Assembly (NCBI RefSeq): GCF_011421595.1
Contig: NZ_WTLH01000057.1
Span: 1-32,373, forward strand
Origin: Streptomyces sp. YIM 98790
GTDB taxonomy: Bacteria > Actinomycetota > Actinomycetes > Streptomycetales > Streptomycetaceae
DNA length: 32,373 nt
Reading direction: 5' to 3'
How positions within the stretch are numbered: position 1 is the stretch's first letter; each line of letters opens with the position of its first letter. The translations under genes and the position numbers were made by a program. The notes under the pieces were generated by a model. The model did not search any database. It had not been told where the DNA came from and saw only the letters and a program-made list of their open reading frames with translations. Positions 26,609 through 32,373 of this stretch are shown here, piece by piece.

Positions 26609-26806
26609 ATGGACGATGCAGAGCTTGTCTACAGGGTGAGTCAGATATCGCTGAGCATCTATTCACTGCTGCTGCTCATCGCTTTTCCGAAGATCGCAAA
26701 GGCCGTTACGGAAAGGCGGGTTCTGGTTTACGCGGTTCTGGTCACTCCGTGGGTTCTTCTGCTTGCCCTCTGGATTTCCTCCTATGAGCTCTACAACGGT
26801 TGGTGA
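26609..26806 (+). CDS. Small two-helix membrane protein, putative second immunity protein
   Basis: ATG at 26609 follows AGAAGGA, giving 65 residues. An acidic N-terminus (MDDAELVYRVSQ) leads to helix 1 (about 13-28, SLSIYSLLLLIAF), a short basic loop (PKIAKAVTERR) and helix 2 (about 38-56, LVYAVLVTPWVLLLALWI). Its codon use is clearly less GC-biased than the chromosome's, a sign of horizontal origin. It follows the orphan tip as the 82-residue membrane protein follows the Rhs tip, and both are two-helix proteins of similar size. That makes an immunity role plausible. No family is recognised. Confidence 0.62.
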   Translation: MDDAELVYRVSQISLSIYSLLLLIAFPKIAKAVTERRVLVYAVLVTPWVLLLALWISSYELYNGW

Positions 26807-26893
26807 CCCGCAGCCGGACGGCGGGATGCCGGGCCGCTGTCACCTGTCTCACCGAGCACGAGGGACCTCCCGCGCCGCTGTCGCACCTGCGGC

Positions 26894-26929
26894 GGTGATG
26901 AGACCCGCCGCGCGGCGGGCCTCATCACC
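26894..26929. terminator. 18-bp-arm hairpin between convergent genes
   Basis: 26894-26911 and 26912-26929 form an inverted repeat with a single mismatch. It covers the stop codon of the minus-strand mini-gene (26925-26927) and lies 88 bp after the second membrane-protein gene, so it can end both transcripts. Confidence 0.65.
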
Positions 26930-27023
26930 TGGGCCGGCAGACCGGGCACGGGTACTTGGTGCGGCGGCCGTCCTCGTGCACCCATATCCAGCCCTTCTCG
27001 CACTGACCGCAGCCGTCCGTCAT
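26925..27023 (-). CDS. 32-residue CxxC-CxxC zinc-ribbon-like mini-protein
   Basis: ATG at 27023 overlaps the stop of the methyltransferase gene (ATGA), so translation is coupled. The 32-residue product has two CxxC pairs (CGQC at 5-8, CPVC at 26-29) about 17 residues apart, with Trp, Glu, His and Lys/Arg between. This spacing fits a single zinc ribbon or knuckle. It is too short for routine gene calling. Its stop lies in a terminator hairpin, so it is the last gene of the operon. A role as metal-binding accessory or substrate of the methyltransferase is possible but unproven. Confidence 0.6.
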   Translation of the reverse strand: MTDGCGQCEKGWIWVHEDGRRTKYPCPVCRPR

Positions 27024-28141
27024 GGTGAGGGCTCCTGTTCTGCGCCGAGAAGCGCCCGGAGCGGAGCCGCCGGGTCGTCCAGCCACACGTACTGATCGTG
27101 CGGTGTCACGGTCAGACCGAGACGGTCCAGGCCGGGGGAGTCCCGGGCCCGCCAGGCGCGGAACAGCGCCTCGGCCCGGTCCCACAGATCGTCCGGGCCG
27201 CTCTGCGTGACGCGGCCGTCCGCCACCTCCGCGGACGAGCCGCGGGCGCTCAGCATCCATCTGCCCTCCCCGGCCGGCCACGGGGGAGTGCCGATGAGGA
27301 CGTCGAACAGCACCTGGAGGCCGGGCTCCGGGGCGAGCAGGGGCGCGGGATCGAGGTCCAGTGCCCGCTCCCGCGGCGGCCGTGCCGCGGCGGAGAGCCG
27401 GCCGGTGCCCGCCCCGGCACGCGCCGGGCCGGGCCGGCGGGTGGCGCTGCCGCGCAGCGGCATGAAACCGCACTCCTCGTGGAAGGTGCCGTGCGCCGTG
27501 CCGTCCGGGCGGACCGTCAGCCGGACCAGGCGGCCGACGGCGTTCCACGGCAGCACGATCGTCCCGCCGGGCCGGATCTGTTCCACCCAGGCATAGGGGA
27601 TGAGGTGATCGACTCCGGCGGTGACGTGCAGCCGGTCGTACGGTGCGATGCCGGGCAGGCCGCGGGCCGCGTCCCCGGTGAGCAGCCGGGGGAACAGCCC
27701 GCAGGCACGGAGGTTGCGCTCGGCCAGCTCGGCCAGGCAGGGATCGATCTCCACCGAGGTGACACGGGCGTGGTCCCCGGTGAGCTGGGCCAGCAGCCCG
27801 GCCGTCCAGCCGGTACCGGTACCGATCTCCACCACCCGGTCCCCCGGGTGCGGATCGAGACGGCGCAGGAAGGCGGCGACCAGCACCGGGCTCGATGCCG
27901 AGCAGGTCGGTTTCCAGAACCACCGGGCGGCGTTCTCCTCGGTCAGCTCGATGCGCCCCTCGTCGAGCTGGGTGACGATCACGGTGTCCGAGTACACCGC
28001 CTGCCACCAGGCTTCGGGATCGCGGTCACGGTCGATCCAGTGACCGCCCGGGACGTCCACGGGCGAGGCCCACGCCCGGGCCGGGACGAAACGGTGCCGT
28101 GGCACGCCGATGAGCGCGGTGGCGACGTCGGCAGTTCCCAA
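27020..28141 (-). CDS. Protein-L-isoaspartate O-methyltransferase-like SAM methyltransferase
   Basis: TTG at 28141 has an excellent GGAAGGGGG site 9 nt upstream and a predicted promoter just before it; ATGs farther upstream lie beyond that promoter. The product has 373 residues. It opens with a PCMT-type N-terminus (GVPRHRFVPARAWASP), has AdoMet motif I (VVEIGTGTGWTAGLLA), an acidic motif II (TSVEIDPCLAELAERN) and a post-motif (GLPGIAPYDRLHVTAGVDHLIPYAWVEQI). A C-terminal extension of about 150 residues, absent from classical PCMT, is typical of actinobacterial paralogues. Some of those act on ribosomal peptides or serve as specialised methyltransferases rather than in repair. The coupled downstream 32-residue Cys-rich peptide makes a dedicated small-protein partner worth considering. 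The substrate is unknown. Confidence 0.82.
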   Translation of the reverse strand: MGTADVATALIGVPRHRFVPARAWASPVDVPGGHWIDRDRDPEAWWQAVYSDTVIVTQLDEGRIELTEENAARWFWKPTCSASSPVLVAAFLRRLDPHPGDRVVEIGTGTGWTAGLLAQLTGDHARVTSVEIDPCLAELAERNLRACGLFPRLLTGDAARGLPGIAPYDRLHVTAGVDHLIPYAWVEQIRPGGTIVLPWNAVGRLVRLTVRPDGTAHGTFHEECGFMPLRGSATRRPGPARAGAGTGRLSAAARPPRERALDLDPAPLLAPEPGLQVLFDVLIGTPPWPAGEGRWMLSARGSSAEVADGRVTQSGPDDLWDRAEALFRAWRARDSPGLDRLGLTVTPHDQYVWLDDPAAPLRALLGAEQEPSP

Positions 28142-28175
28142 CCGGCCACCCCCTTCCGGAGTCTGACCTGCGGTT

Positions 28176-28205
28176 ACCGTAGGGACGGCGCGGGAGGGGC
28201 AGCAA
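28176..28205 (-). promoter_or_regulatory. Possible promoter of the PCMT-like gene
   Basis: On the minus strand, TTGCTG (28205-28200) and TACGGT (28181-28176) are 18 bp apart. The start would be near 28169, giving a 28-nt leader that contains the GGAAGGGGG ribosome site of the TTG start. Confidence 0.42.
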
Positions 28206-28262
28206 CGGCGCGTAGGTGCACGACCGGGCGGGAAGGGTTGCGCACGGTCCGGGAAGACGCCC

Positions 28263-28284
28263 GGATGCCGTTTCCCCGGCATCC
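28263..28284 (-). terminator. 8-bp hairpin downstream of the YdeI gene
   Basis: GGATGCCG (28263-28270) pairs perfectly with CGGCATCC (28277-28284) across TTTCCC, about 60 nt past the ydeI-like stop. It probably separates that operon from the PCMT-like gene. Confidence 0.45.
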
Positions 28285-28342
28285 TCCCTCCGCCCATGCG
28301 GCACCTGTTCGTTGATCTCCGGGGTGCACGTGCCCGGCAGCG

Positions 28343-28942
28343 TCACGGGTGGAGCCTGCGGCCCTCGGCGAGCATGGTGACGAACTCCTTGATCCGGCGG
28401 GCCCGGGTCTCCGGGCGCTTGGCGTCCATGACGCGGTAGAGGACGGCATACCGGTTCCGGCTGTCCAGCTCGGCGAAGAAGGCCGCGGCCTGCGGGTCCG
28501 CGTCCAGCGCGGCCTGCAGGTCAGGGGGGACGGTGGCCGTGCGGGAGCCGGGGTAGGCGGCCTCCCACCGGCCGTCGGCGCGGGCCCGCTCCACCTCGGC
28601 CAGCCCGGCGGGGCGCATCCGCCCCGCCTCGATCAGGGCGGTGGCCTTGTCCCGGTTGATCCGGGACCACGTGCTGCCCCTGCGGCGCGGTGTGTACCGC
28701 TGGAGCATGTAGCGCTCGTCGAACCTGCGGCGCAGGCCGTCGATCCAGCCGTAGCACAGCGCCGTGTCCAGCGCCTCGGCCGGGGTGACCGTCCGCACCC
28801 CGGAATTCTTCTTGGCGATCTTCAGCCACACACCGGACGCGGTGGCGTGCTGCTCCTCCAGCCAGGCGGCCCACTCGGCGTCGGTGGCGAACTCCAGCAC
28901 CGGTTCGGCGTCCATGCCGGTGCCGGCTCGGGGCTGCGTCAT
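28343..28942 (-). CDS. YdeI/OmpD-associated (OmdA) family protein
   Basis: ATG at 28942 follows GAGGGAGG, giving 199 residues, the usual family length. Signature stretches are ATDAEWAAWLEEQH, GVWLKIAKKNSG, EALDTALCYGWIDGL and the RYTPRRRGSTWSRIN motif. A C-terminal OmdA-type helix pair follows (LDSRNRYAVLYRVMDAKRPETRARRIKEF region). The family is cytosolic and poorly characterised; some enteric members are linked to resistance to cationic peptides or bacteriocins. It starts 11 bp after the stop of the methyltransferase gene, so the two form an operon. Confidence 0.88.
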   Translation of the reverse strand: MTQPRAGTGMDAEPVLEFATDAEWAAWLEEQHATASGVWLKIAKKNSGVRTVTPAEALDTALCYGWIDGLRRRFDERYMLQRYTPRRRGSTWSRINRDKATALIEAGRMRPAGLAEVERARADGRWEAAYPGSRTATVPPDLQAALDADPQAAAFFAELDSRNRYAVLYRVMDAKRPETRARRIKEFVTMLAEGRRLHP

Positions 28943-28953
28943 GACGGCCTCCC

Positions 28954-29610
28954 TCAGGCGGATTTCTCGGCGGTGCCGAGGATGTGGGTGTCGGCGGGCG
29001 AGGGGGGACCGGTCTCCGGGAAGCGGAACCGCTCCAGTTCGGTGATGCGGAAGCCGGCCCGGGAGATGGCCGCGGCGGTGTCCCGGCCGGTGTGACAGCC
29101 GCCGCACAGCCGGGGCCAGAAGGTGGCGTCCACCGCCCGCTGCACCCGGCGCATGCCGGGCGAGTCCGCCTGCACGTGTTCGAAGAAGCGGAGCCGGCCG
29201 CCCGGCCTGAGCACCCGGTACAGCTCCGCCAGGGCGGCGGCCTGGTCCCGCACCGAGCACAGCACCAGGCAGGCCACCGCGCCGTCGAAGGAGGAATCCG
29301 GGGCCGGGAGCTGCTCCGCGCCGGCCGCCACCGTCTCCACCGGGGCCGGGCAGTGCCGGGCGGCGTCCTTGGCCAGGGCGCGCAGCCGCGGCTCCGGCTC
29401 CACGGCCACCACCCGCCGCACCGCGGGCGGGTAGTGCGGGAAGTTGAGCCCGTTGCCCACGCCGATCTCCACGACGTCGCCGGACAGGCCGGCCAGCAGC
29501 CGCCGCCGCTGCTCGCCCATGCCCGCCCGCTCCAGCGCCGGGCCGGCGACGCGGGAGTAGAAACGGGCGAACACCGGCCGCCGCTGCATCCGCTGCTTCC
29601 GCTGCACCAT
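28954..29610 (-). CDS. Class I SAM-dependent methyltransferase (type 11, UbiE/METTL7-like)
   Basis: ATG at 29610 gives 218 residues; GTG at 29616 is equally possible, and neither has a clear ribosome site. AdoMet motif I is VVEIGVGNGLNFPHY, the acidic strand-2 motif is VVAVEPEPRLRALA, and motif III lies near LVLCSVRDQAAALAELYRVLRPGGRLRFFEH. The C-terminal RLCGGCHTGRDT stretch is typical of METTL7-like bacterial enzymes acting on small lipophilic or thiol substrates. It is 60 bp downstream of the DUF574 gene and 11 bp upstream of the YdeI gene, so all three could be one transcript. Confidence 0.88.
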   Translation of the reverse strand: MVQRKQRMQRRPVFARFYSRVAGPALERAGMGEQRRRLLAGLSGDVVEIGVGNGLNFPHYPPAVRRVVAVEPEPRLRALAKDAARHCPAPVETVAAGAEQLPAPDSSFDGAVACLVLCSVRDQAAALAELYRVLRPGGRLRFFEHVQADSPGMRRVQRAVDATFWPRLCGGCHTGRDTAAAISRAGFRITELERFRFPETGPPSPADTHILGTAEKSA

Positions 29611-29670
29611 GGCCACAGCGTACGGACCGGGACCGACAGCACGGCGGAGACCGGCGGCGCGCCCCGCGTG

Positions 29671-30597
29671 TCAGGCCGTCTTCCGGCCCATGCCGCCGAA
29701 GATCAGGAGCCCGCCGGCGTCCAGCGGCTCGCTCACCGGCTCGTCCGGCCGCCACAGCGGCACCGGGACGACACCCGGCTCCAGGATCTCCAGGCCGTCC
29801 AGGAAGGCGGTGATCTCCTCCTGGCTGCGGATCTTCCCGCGGCCCAGCGACCGGACCAGGTTCTCCTCCAGCTCCTTGGCGTCGGGGATGCTGTTGCAGA
29901 AGTGGGAGAGGAACAGATGACTGCCGGGCGCCAGGCGGTCGGTGTACGCCTTGACGAGGCCGGCCGGGTCCTCCTCGTCCAGGATGTGGTGGACCACCGC
30001 CAGCATCAGCAGGCCCACCGGCCGCGAGAAGTCGATGAAGTCCTCGATCCCGGGGTGGGACAGCACCTTCTCGGTGTCCAGCATGTCGGCCAGCAGGACC
30101 CGGGTGCGGTTGTTCTTGGCGAGCAGCGCCTGGCCGTGGGCCAGGACGATGGGGTCGTTGTCGATGTAGACCACCCGGGCGTCCGGGTTGACCGCCTGGG
30201 CCACCTGGTGGGTGTTCTGCGCCGAGGGAAGGCCCGAACCGAGGTCCAGGAACTGGTCGATGCCCTGCTCGACCAGGTAACGGACGCCGCGCACCAGGAA
30301 GTCGCGGTTGGCCCGGGCGCTCCTGACCGCCTCGGGGTTGATCTTGAGGGCCGCCTCCAGGACCTCCCGGTCCACCGGGTAGTGGTCCTGGCCGCCCAGG
30401 GCGGCGTCGTAGACCCGGGCTATGGACGGCTTGCTGGTGTCGATCTCGGGGATGTCGTAGCCGAGTTCGGCGTTCGCCCAGGTCCAGTCGTAGCCGGGCC
30501 CCGCCTCCCCCTGCGCTCCGTCGTCGACCGCGTGCTCAGCGTTCTCAGCGTGCTGAGCGTGCTCCGCGTTTTCAGCATTGTCGGCGTTGTCTGCCAT
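29671..30597 (-). CDS. DUF574 family SAM-dependent methyltransferase
   Basis: ATG at 30597 has GAAGGGGCA upstream, giving 308 residues. After an odd N-terminus of repeated Asn-Ala-Glu-His units (residues 2-23), the domain matches the actinobacterial DUF574/methyltransferase_19 family. Its signatures are IDTSKPSIARVYDAALGGQDHYPVDR, FLDLGSGLPSAQNTH (AdoMet site), VVYIDNDPIVLAHGQALL, ADMLD and LAVVHHILDEEDP. The family is abundant in Streptomyces, often as many paralogues; function is largely unknown. The repetitive N-terminus is absent from most relatives. It is the promoter-proximal gene of the minus-strand group that continues with the type-11 methyltransferase. Confidence 0.92.
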   Translation of the reverse strand: MADNADNAENAEHAQHAENAEHAVDDGAQGEAGPGYDWTWANAELGYDIPEIDTSKPSIARVYDAALGGQDHYPVDREVLEAALKINPEAVRSARANRDFLVRGVRYLVEQGIDQFLDLGSGLPSAQNTHQVAQAVNPDARVVYIDNDPIVLAHGQALLAKNNRTRVLLADMLDTEKVLSHPGIEDFIDFSRPVGLLMLAVVHHILDEEDPAGLVKAYTDRLAPGSHLFLSHFCNSIPDAKELEENLVRSLGRGKIRSQEEITAFLDGLEILEPGVVPVPLWRPDEPVSEPLDAGGLLIFGGMGRKTA

Positions 30598-30713
30598 GGT
30601 GGATCTGCCCCTTCGACGCCCTGTCAGCCGGCAGGAGGCAGTTTCGCACGAGTCCGCGCCAGAGTGGCAACAACGTTCTGAAAACAACGGGCAATCCGCC
30701 GCGCGGAGTTGTG

Positions 30714-30750
30714 CCCGGCCGGAGGGGGCGCGGCGCCCCCTCCGGCCGGG
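30714..30750 (-). terminator. 17-bp perfect hairpin downstream of the AA10 gene
   Basis: 30714-30730 and 30734-30750 are exact complements with a 3-nt loop. It begins 12 bp after the AA10 stop codon and separates it from the DUF574 gene. Confidence 0.8.
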
Positions 30751-30761
30751 CCGGCGCGGCG

Positions 30762-31448
30762 TCAGGAGAAGTGGACGTCGCTGCAGAAGTAGAACGACTG
30801 GTCCAGGTGCGAGGCCTGCCAGATCGTGAACACGACGTGGTGGCCGGAGCGCCCGGGGGCGCTGATGCTCAGGTCGGTGTACTCGGCGGGGGCGAAGCGG
30901 CCGGTCTGGCGGACCAGCTCAAGGTTGTTCCAGGTGAGCGGCTGGGTCTTCGGGTCGTAGCCCTGCCGGGTCACATAGACCCGGTAGTAGTCCGCGCCGT
31001 GCCAGGCCTGGTCCCACAGCCGCAGGGTGAAGTTGCTGCCGACCGGGGTCGTCTTCCAGGGACCGGGGGTGTCCATGGACCGGTAGCGGCCGTTCCAGGT
31101 CCGTCCGGCGCTGCACAACTGCCCGTCCGGCAGGGCCGCCTGGTGGTTGCCGGCGACACCCTCCCGGTACAGGCCGTTCCAGTTCCACATGGCGTTGGTG
31201 TCGTCCTGCCACGCCTGCCAGCACATCGGGTCCTGCTGCTGCATGGCGGGGTTCTGGAAGTCACTGCCCCAGCGCAGCCAGCAGCCGTAGTTGCGGGACG
31301 CGGGATCGACGGCCGAGCCGTGCGCGGAGGCGGTGTCCGCCCAGGGGATCAGCCCCAGCAGTGCCGCGCAGAGCACGGCGAGGACGCGCAGCGTCCAGCG
31401 GGGGGAAAGGGCCAGTTCCTGGCCGTGTGCACGAGGTTTCGCGAGCAT
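30762..31448 (-). CDS. Lytic polysaccharide monooxygenase, AA10 (chitin/cellulose-active)
   Basis: ATG at 31448 with an AGGAG site gives 228 residues. A 42-residue signal peptide ends at SA-HGSA, so mature His1 is residue 43, the N-terminal copper ligand. The second histidine-brace residue is His102 (GNHQ). The sequence HGSAVDPASRNYGCWLRWG and the end SFYFCSDVHFS are typical AA10 features, with Cys residues that should pair. There is no carbohydrate-binding module. It oxidatively cleaves crystalline chitin or cellulose outside the cell using Cu and a reductant or peroxide. Two LacI-type operators lie 38-95 bp upstream, matching those of the PL11 lyase, so both are probably induced by cellulose- or plant-derived sugars. 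Which polysaccharide it prefers is not visible. Confidence 0.95.
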   Translation of the reverse strand: MLAKPRAHGQELALSPRWTLRVLAVLCAALLGLIPWADTASAHGSAVDPASRNYGCWLRWGSDFQNPAMQQQDPMCWQAWQDDTNAMWNWNGLYREGVAGNHQAALPDGQLCSAGRTWNGRYRSMDTPGPWKTTPVGSNFTLRLWDQAWHGADYYRVYVTRQGYDPKTQPLTWNNLELVRQTGRFAPAEYTDLSISAPGRSGHHVVFTIWQASHLDQSFYFCSDVHFS

Positions 31449-31485
31449 TGCGGCTCCTACTTCCGGTGTGGGGGATTCCGGATGA

Positions 31486-31499
31486 CGGGAGCGCTCCCA
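31486..31499. promoter_or_regulatory. CebR-box-like operator upstream of the AA10 gene
   Basis: CGGGAGCGCTCCCA differs by one base from the 14-bp CebR box. It lies 38 bp before the AA10 start codon and is shared with the PL11 lyase gene. Confidence 0.7.
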
Positions 31500-31531
31500 G
31501 ATGGCGGGAACCTTCCCTCGCGGGCCGCGAT

Positions 31532-31543
31532 TGAAACGCTTCA
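31532..31543. promoter_or_regulatory. Second LacI-type operator-like site (TGAAACGCTTCA)
   Basis: It is an almost perfect 12-bp palindrome with central CG, 84 bp before the AA10 start. It is closely related to TGAAACGATTCA before the PL11 lyase. I find no strong -35/-10 pair between this site and the gene. Confidence 0.5.
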
Positions 31544-31634
31544 GTACGGGCTCCGCGCAATCCTCCGGAACCGCTCCCGGAACGGGCCCGCACCGTGCCC
31601 GCACCCGTGCCCGGAGGCTGCCGCGGACCCGGCA

Positions 31635-31672
31635 GCCCCCGGGGTCCGGCGGGGAAGCCGGACCCCGGGGGC
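31635..31672 (-). terminator. 16-bp perfect hairpin downstream of the TerD gene
   Basis: 31635-31650 and 31657-31672 are exact complements around GGGGAA. It starts 35 bp after the TerD stop. Confidence 0.75.
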
Positions 31673-31706
31673 GGGGGTGGCCGCGGCGCCCGGAGGGCGG
31701 CGGGTG

Positions 31707-32373
31707 CTACAGGATGGCGGCGGCGTGCTTGACCATGCCCTTGGCGGTCTTGGCGTCCGCGAAGACACCGACCGCGGTCATGTGCCACTCACCGGAGAAC
31801 TGCCTGACCAGCTTGCACAGGATCAGGCCGGTGCGCGGCTCGGACTGGGTGAGGTCGTAGCGGGCCAGTTCGGAGCCGTCGTGGGCGTCCAGCAGCCGGC
31901 AGTAGGCACGGGCGACCGAGGTGAACTTCTGGCCGCTGAACGAGTTCACGGTGAAGACGAGCCCGGACACCTCCGGCGGCAGCTTGGCCAGGTCGACGCC
32001 GATGGCCTCGTCATCGCCCTCGCCGTGGCCGGTGAGGTTGTCCCCCGAGTGCCGGATGGCACCGCCGAGGATCCGCTGCTTCATGAACCAGCAGGTGTCG
32101 ATCTTGCGGCGCTGGGAGTCGAAGGCGATGACCGAGGCGTCCAGGTCGATCCGGCCGCCGTGCATGGCGGGCTGCCAGCCCAGGCCCATCTGCACCCGGG
32201 CCAGCGGCGGCTGGCCGGCCTTGACCAGGGACACGGCCTGGTTCTTGACCAGGCTGACCGGCCCGGTGCCCAGGCCCGTCACGCCGCCCGCGGGGCCGCC
32301 CGGGGCAGGGGCGGGAGCCTGCGGCTGCGGGCCGGTGGCCCAGGCCGGGCCGGGTGCGGGCGGAGGCGGCGCG
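31707..32373 (-). CDS. TerD-domain protein, 5' end outside window
   Basis: The TAG stop is at 31707. The frame is open to the right edge, so at least 221 residues belong to it and its start is not seen. The visible N-terminal part is Pro/Ala/Gly-rich (32283-32373). A complete TerD fold follows: VQMGLGWQPA, IDLDASVIAFDSQ, the calcium-binding region HSGDNLTGHGEGDDEAIGVDL, and SGLVFTVNSFSGQKF. TerD proteins bind calcium and belong to tellurite and stress-response modules; Streptomyces has many paralogues, some linked to differentiation. No other ter genes are in the window. A Pro-rich head before the TerD domain is common in the actinobacterial paralogues. Confidence 0.9.
   Translation of the reverse strand, partial: APPPPAPGPAWATGPQPQAPAPAPGGPAGGVTGLGTGPVSLVKNQAVSLVKAGQPPLARVQMGLGWQPAMHGGRIDLDASVIAFDSQRRKIDTCWFMKQRILGGAIRHSGDNLTGHGEGDDEAIGVDLAKLPPEVSGLVFTVNSFSGQKFTSVARAYCRLLDAHDGSELARYDLTQSEPRTGLILCKLVRQFSGEWHMTAVGVFADAKTAKGMVKHAAAIL

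Noticed and set aside
26539..26787. Open frame starting before and overlapping the 65-residue membrane protein
   Set aside because: It runs through the T-tract terminator hairpin and has no ribosome site; the gene at 26609 is the real one.

Overview
The window comes from a very GC-rich, gene-dense actinomycete chromosome, most probably Streptomyces or a close relative. Pointers are the codon usage, twin-arginine and CBM2 secreted enzymes, LacI-type control of polysaccharide degradation, a DevS-like kinase, a DUF574 methyltransferase and an actinobacterial YD-repeat (Rhs) protein. There are no rRNA or tRNA genes and no CRISPR array. Assignments rest on reading translations and motifs; no database search was run.

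Region 1 (1-6665) looks like a redox/hypoxia and protein-acetylation neighbourhood. It holds a GNAT plus acyl-CoA-synthetase (PatA-like) acetyltransferase running off the left edge, a divergent DevS/DosS-type GAF histidine kinase that keeps the heme-ligand His and distal Tyr, an Rv1733c-family membrane protein and an SRPBCC protein. DosR-box-like palindromes lie in front of the last three.

Region 2 (7009-13810) has a LacI regulator, then a forward cluster of a lipoprotein and two receptor Ser/Thr kinases. In both kinases a cytoplasmic kinase is joined through one membrane segment to an extracellular periplasmic-binding (Leu/Ile/Val-type) domain.

Region 3 (13870-22359) is a secreted-hydrolase block: a CBM2 CE1-type esterase with a divergent PucR/CdaR-like regulator starting 21 bp away, an HSL-type esterase, a PhoD-like phosphodiesterase, and a CBM2-PL11 rhamnogalacturonan lyase with a clear promoter and LacI/CebR-type operators.

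Region 4 (22530-26929) is a decaying accessory island. It has an SGNH-hydrolase remnant, an Rhs gene broken by an internal deletion and a frameshift but with an intact C-terminal tip, a small two-helix membrane protein, a second orphan tip without an Rhs core, and a second small two-helix membrane protein. This reads as a tip-immunity-orphan tip-immunity array of a polymorphic toxin system and is the most interesting part of the window.

Region 5 (26925 to the end, all minus strand) has a PCMT-like methyltransferase translationally coupled to a 32-residue CxxC-CxxC mini-protein, a YdeI/OmdA protein and a methyltransferase in one operon, a DUF574 methyltransferase, an AA10 lytic polysaccharide monooxygenase with the same two operator classes as the PL11 lyase, and a TerD-domain protein cut by the right edge. 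Most transcription units end in long perfect GC hairpins, several overlapping the stop codon.
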